From contig NZ_MDDV01000010.1 of the NCBI RefSeq assembly GCF_001854885.1, positions 1-64,000 on the forward strand: a stretch of 64,000 bases of DNA, written 5' to 3'. Positions 7,988 to 16,693 of the stretch are shown here, piece after piece. Origin of the DNA: Ensifer sp. LCM 4579. GTDB lineage: Bacteria; Pseudomonadota; Alphaproteobacteria; Rhizobiales; Rhizobiaceae. The notes beneath the pieces were generated by a model that ran no database searches, was not told the origin of the DNA, and saw nothing but the letters and a program-made list of their open reading frames with translations. Both the position numbers and the translations under genes were made by a program. Within the stretch, counting starts at the first letter, position 1. Every line of letters begins with the position of its first letter.

Positions 7988-9169
7988 ATGCGTCCAATCC
8001 GGAATATTCTTGTTTTTCAAGGCGGCGGCGCGCTCGGCGCCTATCAGGCCGGAACATACGAAGCGCTTCACAAGCACGCAATCAAGCCCGATTGGCTGGC
8101 AGGCATCTCCATCGGCGCGATCAATTCGGCGATCATCGCCGGCAGCCCGGAGGAGCGCAGGGTCGAAAACCTGCGGGAATTCTGGCATATGGTTTCCGCG
8201 GGCCTCGATTTCGGCTTCCTGCCGCAGGATGATTTCAACAGGCGGCTGTTCAAGGATTGGGCCGTTCTGGCGGGCTCGATCACGGGTGTACCCGGCTTCT
8301 TTTCTCCCCGGCTTTTAACGCCCTCTCAGATCCTGCTCAATCCGGATCTGAGGATCAGCCATTACGACACGGAGCCGCTGATCAAGACCTTGGAGCGGCT
8401 GGTCGATTTCGAGCGCGTCAACCGGGGCGACGTGCGCCTGAGCCTCGGCGCGGTCAATGTGAAAACCGGCAATTTCGCCTATTTTGACAACCGGAACACG
8501 GTGCTTACGGCGCGGCACGTCGCCGCTTCCGGGGCGCTTCCGCCCGCTTTTCCTCCGGTCGAGATCGACGGCGAGTATTATTGGGATGGCGGCCTCGTCT
8601 CGAATACGCCCCTGCAATATGTGCTTGCGGCCGACGGGTGCGATTCGGACCTCTGTATCTTCCAGGTCGACCTTTTCTCGGCGCGAGGCAAGATGCCGCG
8701 CGATCTCATGGAGGTTGACGCCCGCAGCAAGGAAATCCGCTACTCCAGCCGCACGCGGATGAACACCGACGAATTCGCGCGCAAGCAGATCCTGCGGCGG
8801 GCTGCGCGCCGCCTGTTGGACAAACTTGCGCCGGACCTGCCGGATGATGAGGATGCAGCGCTGCTGCGCTCAGTGGGCATCGAATACGACGTCACCATCG
8901 TCCATCTGATCCATCGCGCAGCCGCATATGATTCCCACGCCATGGATGCCGAATTCTCCCGTTCGACGGTCGAGGAGAACTGGAAGTCCGGCTACGACGA
9001 CGCCGTCCGGACGCTCACTCACCCGAAATGGACGAGGCGCGGCAAGCCCGAAAACGGCATCCAGATCTTCGATCTCGCGCAGGCCGGCCTGCGAGACGAA
9101 TCCGGCGCGGATCGCTCTGGGGGAAGCCTGATGCGAGAAGTGGCGCAAACGAAGGAGCTTGCGAGATGA
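7988..9169 (+). CDS. Patatin-like phospholipase
   Basis: A 393-residue protein if started at ATG 7988, which has GGAG at 7975-7978 with a 9-base spacer. ATG 7952 or TTG 7943 would add 12-15 residues without a good ribosome site. The patatin features are all present: the oxyanion loop GGGALGAYQAG, the nucleophile elbow GISIGAIN, and the catalytic aspartate in DGG (WDGGLVSNTPL). The C-terminal third matches the DUF3734-type extension seen in rhizobial patatins. It likely hydrolyses acyl lipids or polyester in the cytoplasm or at the membrane. It is separated by 83 bp from the exonuclease gene and may be its own unit. Confidence 0.88.
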   Translation: MRPIRNILVFQGGGALGAYQAGTYEALHKHAIKPDWLAGISIGAINSAIIAGSPEERRVENLREFWHMVSAGLDFGFLPQDDFNRRLFKDWAVLAGSITGVPGFFSPRLLTPSQILLNPDLRISHYDTEPLIKTLERLVDFERVNRGDVRLSLGAVNVKTGNFAYFDNRNTVLTARHVAASGALPPAFPPVEIDGEYYWDGGLVSNTPLQYVLAADGCDSDLCIFQVDLFSARGKMPRDLMEVDARSKEIRYSSRTRMNTDEFARKQILRRAARRLLDKLAPDLPDDEDAALLRSVGIEYDVTIVHLIHRAAAYDSHAMDAEFSRSTVEENWKSGYDDAVRTLTHPKWTRRGKPENGIQIFDLAQAGLRDESGADRSGGSLMREVAQTKELAR

Positions 9170-9213
9170 GCTCGACGGCGCGTTGCTGTCCCGGACATGC
9201 TGAAAATTTCCGC

Positions 9214-9244
9214 TTGAACCTCTAGCCACTAGAGGTCGTAGCCT
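9214..9244 (+). promoter_or_regulatory. MerR-family-type promoter/operator for the P-type ATPase
   Basis: The -35 TTGAAC (9214-9219) and -10 TAGCCT (9239-9244) are 19 bp apart. The overlong spacer holds a perfect 8-bp dyad, ACCTCTAG-CCA-CTAGAGGT (9218-9236). A 19-bp spacer with a centred dyad is the hallmark of promoters activated by MerR-type metal sensors (ZntR, CadR, CueR). It lies 27 bp before the ATPase ATG. Confidence 0.82.
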
Positions 9245-9270
9245 GCTTCGGTGATTTCAAGGAGCATGGC

Positions 9271-11475
9271 ATGACAGACACCGAAAGCCGATTTCTTGTC
9301 GAGGGGATGGATTGCGCGTCCTGCGCGGCGAAGATCGATGCCGCGGTGCGGCGGGTCGCGGGCGTTGACCACGTCAGCGTCTCGGTGATTGCGGGCACGA
9401 TGACGGTTCGCCACATGGCCCGCGACGATGTCGCCCCGGCGATCGCGCAGAGGGTCGGCGGGCTTGGCTACAAGCTTCGGCCGCTCGCCGAGGGAGGACA
9501 AGGCTCTCATGGCGGCGATCGTGGTTGCTGCTCCGCTTCGCACGTTCATGAATGCTCCGACCCGGGGCGACAGTCGGCGCGGCCGTCTCGCGCCGACGCA
9601 ATGCCTGCCTTGCGCTGGTGGCGCACGGGTAAAGGCAAGCTGACGATCGCCTGCGGCGCCGCACTCGTGCTCGCCTATGGCACGGGGCTGATCCTGCCCG
9701 CGACCGAGCCATGGATATTCACGCTCGCGATGCTGGTGGGACTGCTGCCGATCGCCAGGCGGGCGGTTGCGGCGGCCCTTGGCGGCACGCCGTTCTCCAT
9801 CGAAATGCTGATGTCGATTGCCGCCATCGGGGCCGTGTTTCTCGGGGCAACCGAAGAGGCGGCGGCGGTCGTTCTTCTCTTCCTGATCGGCGAACTTTTG
9901 GAAGGTGTGGCCGCCGGCAAGGCGCGGGCGAGCATCCAGGCCCTGACGGCGCTGGTGCCGCAGGCGGCGCTGATGGAGGTCGAAGAGGGAAGGCGGGAAG
10001 TCGCTGCAGAGAGCCTGCCGGTCGGGGCAACGGTCTTCGTGCGTCCCGGCGATCGCGTCGCCGCCGACGGCATGATCCTCGAAGGCGAGAGCGGTATCGA
10101 CGAAGCGTCCGTGACTGGAGAGAGCACGCCTGTCCAGAAAGGGCCGGGCGAACGGGTCTTCGCCGGAACGGTCAATGGAGAGGGCGCGCTCAGAATCCGC
10201 GTCACCGCCGCCGCCTCCGACAACACCATCGCCCGCGTCATCAGGCTGGTGGAGGCGGCGCAGGAGGCGAAGGCGCCGACGGAGCGCTTCATCGACCGCT
10301 TCTCGCGCCATTACACGCCGGGGGTCGTCCTGGTTGCGGCCCTGGTCGCGACCGTGCCGCCAATGGTCTTCGGTGGGCTCTGGCAGGACTGGATTTACCG
10401 CGCGCTCGCGCTGCTGCTGATCGCCTGTCCCTGCGCCCTCGTCATCTCGACGCCTGCCGCGATTGCCGCGAGCCTGTCGGCGGGCGCGTGCGGGGGTCTT
10501 CTGATCAAGGGCGGCGCCGTGCTCGAAAAGATCGGCCGCGTCACGGCCGTCGCCTTTGACAAGACCGGTACGCTGACGGAAGGTAAGCCGAAGGTGACCG
10601 AGGTGATCGGCTTCGACACGTCGGAAACGGATGTGCTTCGCTATGCCGCCGCGTTGGAGCAGGGTTCCAGCCACCCGCTTGCGCGGGCAATCCTCGATCG
10701 CGCCGAATCCTTCCGGCTGGACCTGCCTGCCGTCGCGCAGAGCAAGGCCATCGGCGGCGCCGGCGTCGCCGGTCTCGTCGACGGTGCAAGCCTGTTTCTC
10801 GGCGCAGCCCAGGCCGCCGGTCGCCACGCGGCGCTGACGGCAGAGCAGGGCGCGCGGATCGCCGCCCTCAATGAGGAGGGCAAGACCGTTTCGGTGCTTG
10901 TCGTCGATGGCCGGGTTGCAGGGGCGCTCGCCATGCGCGACGAGCCGCGTATCGATGCGGCCGGTGGCGTGAGCGCGCTCGCCGACGTCGGCTTGCGCGT
11001 GCTGATGCTGACAGGCGACAACCGGCGCACGGCGGCGTCCATCGCCGATCGCCTCGGCATCGAGGCCCGCGCCGAACTCCTGCCCGCGGACAAGCAGCGC
11101 ATCGTCTCCGAATTGAGGGCGGAGGGCCATCTTGTCGCAAAGATCGGCGACGGCATCAACGACGCCCCGGCGCTGGCGGCGGCCGATGTCGGCATCGCCA
11201 TGGGCGGCGGCGCGGATGTCGCGCTCGAGACCGCAGACGCCGCGAGCCTTCACAGCCGGGTTTCGGATGTCGCCGCCATGATCCGCCTTTCGCGTGCCAC
11301 CATGCGCAACATCTACCAGAACATCGCCATGGCGCTCGGGCTCAAGGCCGTCTTGCTGGTGACGACCGTTGCCGGTGTCACCGGTCTCTGGCCGGCGATC
11401 CTCGCCGACACCGGCGCCACGGTGCTGGTGACGATTAACGCGCTAAGGTTGTTACGGTTGCCAGTGGCCCCTTGA
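9271..11475 (+). CDS. Heavy-metal P1B-type ATPase (Zn2+/Cd2+/Pb2+ exporter, ZntA/CadA-like)
   Basis: 734 residues, ATG 9271 with AAGGAG at 9259-9264. The N-terminal metal-binding domain has C15-x-x-C18 (GMDCASC). A Cys/His-rich linker follows near residues 85-105 (GCCSASHVHEC). The membrane metal site is C386-P-C388. The phosphorylated aspartate is D430 in DKTGTLTEGKP. The SSHPLA and GDGINDAPAL motifs are present. The C-terminal helices carry ALGLK and ADTGATVLVT, typical of the Zn/Cd/Pb subgroup (P1B-2), not copper pumps. It exports toxic metals across the inner membrane. The upstream MerR-type promoter predicts metal induction. Confidence 0.93.
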   Translation: MTDTESRFLVEGMDCASCAAKIDAAVRRVAGVDHVSVSVIAGTMTVRHMARDDVAPAIAQRVGGLGYKLRPLAEGGQGSHGGDRGCCSASHVHECSDPGRQSARPSRADAMPALRWWRTGKGKLTIACGAALVLAYGTGLILPATEPWIFTLAMLVGLLPIARRAVAAALGGTPFSIEMLMSIAAIGAVFLGATEEAAAVVLLFLIGELLEGVAAGKARASIQALTALVPQAALMEVEEGRREVAAESLPVGATVFVRPGDRVAADGMILEGESGIDEASVTGESTPVQKGPGERVFAGTVNGEGALRIRVTAAASDNTIARVIRLVEAAQEAKAPTERFIDRFSRHYTPGVVLVAALVATVPPMVFGGLWQDWIYRALALLLIACPCALVISTPAAIAASLSAGACGGLLIKGGAVLEKIGRVTAVAFDKTGTLTEGKPKVTEVIGFDTSETDVLRYAAALEQGSSHPLARAILDRAESFRLDLPAVAQSKAIGGAGVAGLVDGASLFLGAAQAAGRHAALTAEQGARIAALNEEGKTVSVLVVDGRVAGALAMRDEPRIDAAGGVSALADVGLRVLMLTGDNRRTAASIADRLGIEARAELLPADKQRIVSELRAEGHLVAKIGDGINDAPALAAADVGIAMGGGADVALETADAASLHSRVSDVAAMIRLSRATMRNIYQNIAMALGLKAVLLVTTVAGVTGLWPAILADTGATVLVTINALRLLRLPVAP

Positions 11476-11843
11476 TATATGAGCCCTCAGCGCCGTGCGT
11501 CCGACAAACGCCCTGCACGAGCTCGTTTTCGCGTTGGAAACGGGCCTTCTCTCTTGTGTATATTCGCGCTGGACTCTCAGCAACGATGTGGAGAGAGTAT
11601 AAGGAGTTCGTGATTTGCGGGCGCGAAGGCGTGGTGCGGCCAAGCGCCCAGTCGCTTGACCGGGAGTCCCGTGACCGGTGACGCGCGGCGATCGGACGTC
11701 CTTGAATCGAACCGGTTCAGAAACATCGCGATCGAGGCTTTCGCGCCGCAATTTCGATGATAAACTTATACCAAATGGTAAAAAGCCGGCACGGTTCAAG
11801 CACGAGGGACCGAAGCGGGAGAACAGGGGATCGCAGGGCCAAT
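11476..11843. other. Intergenic region upstream of the nucleoside ABC operon, with a palindrome
   Basis: No gene is evident. A palindrome TACCAAATGGTA (11769-11780) inside a longer A/T-rich segment lies 63 bp before the ATPase start. Its arms TACCA/TGGTA resemble sites of GntR or LacI-type repressors. I looked for a purine riboswitch core and did not find one. Confidence 0.4.
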
Positions 11844-13379
11844 ATGGATGATATTGCCATCGAATTGCGGGGAATCGACAAGAGCTTCGGTCCGGTCCAC
11901 GCCAACAGGAACATCAATCTCACCGTCAGAAAAGGCACGATTCACGGCATAATCGGCGAGAACGGCGCGGGAAAATCCACGCTGATGTCGATCCTCTATG
12001 GTTTCTACCAGGCCGACAGCGGTGAAATCCTCGTCGGCGGCAGGCCGGTTGCAATTCGTGATCCGAACGCGGCGATCGCTGCCGGCATCGGCATGGTGCA
12101 CCAGCACTTCATGCTGGTCGAGAATTTCACCGTGCTCGAAAACGTCATGCTCGGCGCCGAGGACAATCAGATCCTCAACAAGGGTATCGCCAAGGCGCGC
12201 AGCGAACTGAAGCGGCTTGAGCGGGAATATGCGCTCGAGGTTAATCCCGATGCGCTGATCGAGGATTTGCCCGTCGGCCTGCAGCAGCGGGTGGAAATCC
12301 TGAAGGCGCTCTATCGCAAGGCCGATATCCTGATCCTCGACGAGCCGACGGGCGTGCTGACGCCAGCCGAGGCCGACCATCTCTTCCGGATTCTTGCGCA
12401 ACTGAAAGCGCAGGGAAAGACGATCATCTTCATCACCCATAAGCTGCGCGAGATCATGGCGATCACCGACGAGGTCTCGGTCATGCGGCGGGGCGAGATG
12501 GTCGCGACCCGCACGACCGGCGAGACCTCGGTCGAGGAGCTCGCGGAACTCATGGTCGGCCGACGCGTCCTGCTGCGCGTGGAGAAGGGCGATAGCAAGC
12601 CCGCAGATGTGAAGCTTGCGGTCCAGGGCCTGACGGTCAAGGACAGCCGCGGCGTGACCATGGTCGACAACGTGACCTTTGAGGTGCGCGCCGGCGAGAT
12701 TGTCGGCATTGCAGGGGTAGCCGGCAACGGGCAGTCGGAGCTTTTGGAGGCGATCGCGGGCATCCGCAGGGCGACGTCCGGCAGCGTGCATCTGAACGGC
12801 AGGCCCGTCGATGTCACCGGCCACGCCGATCCGGCCGAACTCAGGAGCCGCGGCCTTGCCCATGTGCCCGAGGATCGCCACCATGTCGGCCTCGTCCTGA
12901 AATTCGAGGAGAGCGAGAACGCGATTCTCGGCTATCACCATGATCCGCGCTATTCGAACGGCGTTTTCCTGAACATCGACGCGATCCGCAAGGATGCCGA
13001 GGAAAAGATTGGCAAATATGACATCCGCCCGCCGAATGCGCGGCTGAAGACGGCCAATTTCTCCGGCGGCAACCAGCAGAAGATCGTGCTGGCCCGCGAA
13101 ATGGAGCGCGATCCGGATGTCCTGATCATCGGCCAGCCGACCCGCGGCGTCGATGTCGGGGCGATCGAATTCATCCATAAGCGCATCATCGAGATGCGCG
13201 ACCAGGGCAAGGCGGTGCTGTTGGTGTCCGTCGAGCTCGACGAAATCCGTTCCCTTTCCGACCGAATTCTCGTGATGTTTGCCGGCCGCGTCGTCGGCGA
13301 GCGCAGCCCCGAGGCGACGGAAGGCGAACTCGGCCTCCTGATGGCAGGCGTTGAAGGCCGCAAGGAGGCAGCCGAATGA
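11844..13379 (+). CDS. Nucleoside ABC transporter, ATP-binding protein (double NBD)
   Basis: 511 residues from ATG 11844; the longer frame from 11757 lacks conserved sequence. There are two ATPase halves: the first has Walker A GENGAGKSTL and Walker B ILILDEPTGVL, the second has a degenerate Walker A (GVAGNGQSEL), signature FSGGNQQK and Walker B-like LIIGQPTRGVDVGA. This layout is typical of the sugar-type ABC family that includes NupA/YufO/RbsA nucleoside and ribose importers. It overlaps the next permease by 4 bp. The linked cdd, phosphorylase and deoA genes point to nucleosides. No BMP-family binding protein gene is found in this operon. Confidence 0.9.
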   Translation: MDDIAIELRGIDKSFGPVHANRNINLTVRKGTIHGIIGENGAGKSTLMSILYGFYQADSGEILVGGRPVAIRDPNAAIAAGIGMVHQHFMLVENFTVLENVMLGAEDNQILNKGIAKARSELKRLEREYALEVNPDALIEDLPVGLQQRVEILKALYRKADILILDEPTGVLTPAEADHLFRILAQLKAQGKTIIFITHKLREIMAITDEVSVMRRGEMVATRTTGETSVEELAELMVGRRVLLRVEKGDSKPADVKLAVQGLTVKDSRGVTMVDNVTFEVRAGEIVGIAGVAGNGQSELLEAIAGIRRATSGSVHLNGRPVDVTGHADPAELRSRGLAHVPEDRHHVGLVLKFEESENAILGYHHDPRYSNGVFLNIDAIRKDAEEKIGKYDIRPPNARLKTANFSGGNQQKIVLAREMERDPDVLIIGQPTRGVDVGAIEFIHKRIIEMRDQGKAVLLVSVELDEIRSLSDRILVMFAGRVVGERSPEATEGELGLLMAGVEGRKEAAE

Positions 13380-14509
13380 GCGTTCCCTATGCGAAACTCC
13401 CGGGCTGGGTCGAGTACGGCCTGGTCCCGCTGGTCAATCTCGCCGTCGCCTTTCTCGTTGCCGGTCTCGTCGTGCTGCTGGTCGGCGAAAATCCGCTCGA
13501 AGCCGCCTATCATCTGATCAACGGTGCCTTCGGCCGCGGCGAATATATCGGCTTCACGCTCTATTATGCCACGACCTTTATCTTCACCGGGCTGGCCGTT
13601 GCCGTCGCCTTCCATGCCGGCCTTTTCAACATCGGTGGCGAAGGACAGGCCTATGTCGGCGGGATCGGGGTGGCGCTCGCCTGTCTCTGGCTCGACAAGG
13701 TGATGCCCTGGTACGTGGTTTTCCCGCTCGCGATCGTCGGCTCCGCCTTTTTCGGCGCGCTTTGGGCCTTCTTGCCCGGCTGGTTGCAGGCCAGGCGCGG
13801 CAGCCACATCGTCATCACCACCATCATGTTCAACTTCATCGCCTCGAGCCTGATGGTCTATCTGCTGACGCGTGTCCTGAAGCCGCTCGGATCGATGGCG
13901 CCCCAGACGCGCACCTTCGCGGAAGGCGGTCAACTGCCGAAACTCGACTGGCTGCTTGCGATCTTCGGGCTGGATGTCGGCACGGCTCCGTTCAACATTT
14001 CCTTTCTACTGGCGCTCGCTGCCGCATTCGCAGTCTGGGCTTTGATCTGGCGCACCAGGCTCGGCTACGAGATGCGCACCATGGGCCATAGCCCGTCGGC
14101 TGCCCGTTACGCCGGCATTCGCGAAAGCCGGATCATCGTCATCACCATGATGATCTCGGGCGGCCTTGCCGGAATGATGGCCTTGAACCCGATCATGGGC
14201 GAGCAGTTCCGCATGCAGCTCGACTTCGTCCAGGGCGCCGGCTTCGTCGGCATCGCCGTCGCGCTGATGGGGCGCTCGCATCCGGCCGGCATCATCCCCG
14301 CCGCGATCCTGTTCGGCGTGCTCTATCAGGGCGGCGCGGAAATCGCCTTCGAGATGCCGTCGATCTCGCGTGACATGATCGTCATCATCCAGGGCCTCGT
14401 GATCCTCTTTGCAGGGGCGCTCGAAAACATGTTCCGTCCGGCGATCGCGCGCGCCTTCGCCATGCGCGGCCAGCGGGCGGCCGCCCTCGCCCAGACGAAA
14501 GGAGCCTGA
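13376..14509 (+). CDS. Nucleoside ABC transporter permease 1
   Basis: A 377-residue inner-membrane protein with about 9-10 helices and the BPD_transp_2 type signature around FNIGGEGQAYVGGIGVAL and GFVGIAVALMGRSHPAGI. It starts at the ATG overlapping the stop of the ATPase gene (ATGA). It pairs with the second permease 3 bp downstream to form the channel of the nucleoside importer. Confidence 0.9.
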   Translation: MSVPYAKLPGWVEYGLVPLVNLAVAFLVAGLVVLLVGENPLEAAYHLINGAFGRGEYIGFTLYYATTFIFTGLAVAVAFHAGLFNIGGEGQAYVGGIGVALACLWLDKVMPWYVVFPLAIVGSAFFGALWAFLPGWLQARRGSHIVITTIMFNFIASSLMVYLLTRVLKPLGSMAPQTRTFAEGGQLPKLDWLLAIFGLDVGTAPFNISFLLALAAAFAVWALIWRTRLGYEMRTMGHSPSAARYAGIRESRIIVITMMISGGLAGMMALNPIMGEQFRMQLDFVQGAGFVGIAVALMGRSHPAGIIPAAILFGVLYQGGAEIAFEMPSISRDMIVIIQGLVILFAGALENMFRPAIARAFAMRGQRAAALAQTKGA

Positions 14510-14512
14510 GCC

Positions 14513-15484
14513 ATGGATTTCTTCCACGTCCTCATCGTGCTCCTCGAATCGACGATCCGTGTTTCGGTGCCGCTGGTCTTTGCCGCACTTGCCGGACTTT
14601 TTACCGAACGGGCCGGCGTCTTCGATATCAGCCTCGAAGGCAAGATGCTCGGAGCCGCTTTCGCGGCGGGCGCTGCGGCGGCCGTTTCCCAGTCGGTCTG
14701 GGTCGGCCTTGCCGCGGCTGTCCTGGTTTCGGTATTGCTGTCGCTCGTCCACGGCTACGCCTCGATCACCCAGCGCGGCAACCAGATCGTCTCGGGCGTG
14801 GCGATCAATTTCATCGTCGCTGGCGCGACGGTAATTCTTGGCGAGGCCTGGTTCCGGCAAGGGGGGCGGACGCCTGCGCTCGTCGAGGGCGCGCGGTTCC
14901 AGATTGTCAATTTCCCCGGAGCGGACGCGATCCGCGACGTTCCGGTCCTCGGACCGATCTATGCGGATCTTCTGTCCGGGCATTTCCTGCTGACCTATGT
15001 CGCCTTCGCCATGGTGCCGATCAGCTGGTGGATCCTGTTTCGCACGCGCTTCGGCCTAAGGCTCAGGGCCGTCGGCGAGAATCCCGGCGCCGTCGATACG
15101 GCCGGCATCTCGGTGATCTGGCTGCGCTACCGCGCCGTGATCTGCTGCGGAATTCTCTGCGGCTTCGCCGGCGCCTATCTGTCGCTCGCCATGACGGCCG
15201 GCTTCGTCAAGGGCATGACGGCCGGCAAGGGCTATATCGCGCTTGCGGCACTGATCTTCGCCAAATGGCGGCCGGTCAACGTCATGTTCGCCTGCCTGCT
15301 CTTCGGCTTCCTCGACGCGCTGGCGATCCGGCTGCAGGGCGCACCCTTGCCGCTGATCGGCCGGGTGCCGGTACAGCTGATGCAGGCCTTGCCCTATATC
15401 CTTACTGTCGTGCTGCTTGCCGGCTTCATCGGCAAGGCCATTCCGCCCAAGGCGGGCGGCGTACCTTACGTAAAGGAGCGTTGA
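14513..15484 (+). CDS. Nucleoside ABC transporter permease 2
   Basis: 323 residues with about 8-9 membrane helices. It has the paired-permease motif FTERAGVFDISLEGKMLGAA near the N-terminus and GKGYIALAALIFAKWRP in the second half, both typical of YufQ-like nucleoside permeases. It lies 3 bp after permease 1 and 3 bp before cytidine deaminase, in the same operon. Confidence 0.9.
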   Translation: MDFFHVLIVLLESTIRVSVPLVFAALAGLFTERAGVFDISLEGKMLGAAFAAGAAAAVSQSVWVGLAAAVLVSVLLSLVHGYASITQRGNQIVSGVAINFIVAGATVILGEAWFRQGGRTPALVEGARFQIVNFPGADAIRDVPVLGPIYADLLSGHFLLTYVAFAMVPISWWILFRTRFGLRLRAVGENPGAVDTAGISVIWLRYRAVICCGILCGFAGAYLSLAMTAGFVKGMTAGKGYIALAALIFAKWRPVNVMFACLLFGFLDALAIRLQGAPLPLIGRVPVQLMQALPYILTVVLLAGFIGKAIPPKAGGVPYVKER

Positions 15485-15487
15485 CCA

Positions 15488-15883
15488 ATGCCCCAGGCCG
15501 AACTCTTCGTTGCGGCGCGTGCAGCCATGGCAAAGGCGCATGCCCCCTATTCAAAGTTTCCCGTGGGCGCGGCCATTCGCGCCGAGGACGGCAAGATCTA
15601 TACGGGCGCCAATATCGAGAACCTCTCGTTTCCGGAGGGGTGGTGCGCGGAAACGACGGCGATCAGCCATATGGTGATGGCCGGCCAGCGCAAGATCATG
15701 GAGGTGGCGGTCGTCGCCGAGAAGCTTGCGCTTTGCCCGCCCTGCGGCGGCTGCCGTCAGCGCCTGGCGGAGTTTTCCGGCGCCAGCACGCGCATCTATC
15801 TCTGCGACGAGACGGGTATTAAGAAGGCGCTGGCACTTTCCGACCTGCTGCCGCACAGCTTCGAAACCGAGATACTTGGATGA
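15488..15883 (+). CDS. cdd: Cytidine deaminase
   Basis: A 131-residue cytosolic zinc enzyme converting cytidine/deoxycytidine to uridine/deoxyuridine. The catalytic motif is C-A-E (GWCAETTAI), with the two further zinc cysteines in CPPCGGCRQ; three-cysteine ligation and short length fit the homotetrameric class. It lies directly after the nucleoside transporter genes and overlaps the phosphorylase gene by 4 bp. Confidence 0.94.
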   Translation: MPQAELFVAARAAMAKAHAPYSKFPVGAAIRAEDGKIYTGANIENLSFPEGWCAETTAISHMVMAGQRKIMEVAVVAEKLALCPPCGGCRQRLAEFSGASTRIYLCDETGIKKALALSDLLPHSFETEILG

Positions 15884-16677
15884 CGGCGGCGGCGGACTAT
15901 TTGAAGGAGAAGCTCGGAGCGCTCTCGCCGCGCTACGGCATCGTACTCGGCTCCGGTCTCGGTGCGCTGGTCGAGGCGGCGGCGGAGCCGCTCCGCATTG
16001 CCTATGCGGACATTCCGGATTTCCCGGTGAGCAGCGTTTCCAGCCATGCGGGCGAACTCGTCGTCGGCAAGCTCGGCGACGTGCCGGTCGCCATGCTCTC
16101 CGGCCGCGTGCACTACTATGAACGGGGCGACGCGAACGCGATGCGCCTGCCGATTGAGACGCTGAAGCGGATCGGCGTCGAAAACCTCATCCTCACCAAT
16201 TCGGCCGGCTCGCTGCGCGAGGACATGCCTCCGGGCTCGGTCATGCGCATTGCCGATCATATCGCCTTTTCGGGCTCTAACCCGCTGATCGGGGTCGAAA
16301 GCGACAGTCGCTTCGTCGGCATGACCAATGCCTATGATGCGGCGCTTTCCGAGCGCATGGAGGAGGCGGCCGATCGATTGTCGATTCCGCTGTGGCGGGG
16401 CGTCTATATGTGGTTCTCGGGCCCGAGCTTCGAGACGCCGGCGGAGATCCGGATGGCGCGGATCATGGGAGCCGACGCCGTCGGGATGTCCACCGTGCCC
16501 GAGGTCATTCTCGCCCGCTTCTTCGGGCTCAGGGTCGCGGCCGCCTCCGTCATCACCAATTTCGGGGCCGGCATGACCGGCACTGAACTCAGCCATGAGG
16601 AAACCAAGGAGATGGCGCCGCTTGGCGGCGAGCGCCTCGCGGCGCTCCTCAAGGAAATGATCGCGAGCGAAGGCTGA
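15880..16677 (+). CDS. Purine nucleoside phosphorylase (trimeric class)
   Basis: 265 residues; ATG 15880 overlaps the cdd stop (ATGA). The PNP-II class motifs are visible: GIVLGSGLGAL near the N-terminus, HYYERGD, LILTNSAGSL, the GMSTVPEV substrate-site segment, and NFGAGMTG. It phosphorolyses purine (deoxy)nucleosides to base plus (deoxy)ribose-1-phosphate, feeding DeoB. Punctuation with cdd and deoA supports a salvage operon. Confidence 0.91.
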   Translation: MTAAADYLKEKLGALSPRYGIVLGSGLGALVEAAAEPLRIAYADIPDFPVSSVSSHAGELVVGKLGDVPVAMLSGRVHYYERGDANAMRLPIETLKRIGVENLILTNSAGSLREDMPPGSVMRIADHIAFSGSNPLIGVESDSRFVGMTNAYDAALSERMEEAADRLSIPLWRGVYMWFSGPSFETPAEIRMARIMGADAVGMSTVPEVILARFFGLRVAAASVITNFGAGMTGTELSHEETKEMAPLGGERLAALLKEMIASEG

Positions 16678-16693
16678 ACGGCGGTAATCTGCC

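Noticed and set aside
11476-11843. A purine or nucleoside riboswitch before the nucleoside ABC operon
   Set aside because: I could not find the conserved junction core or paired P1-P3 stems; only a short palindrome is clear.
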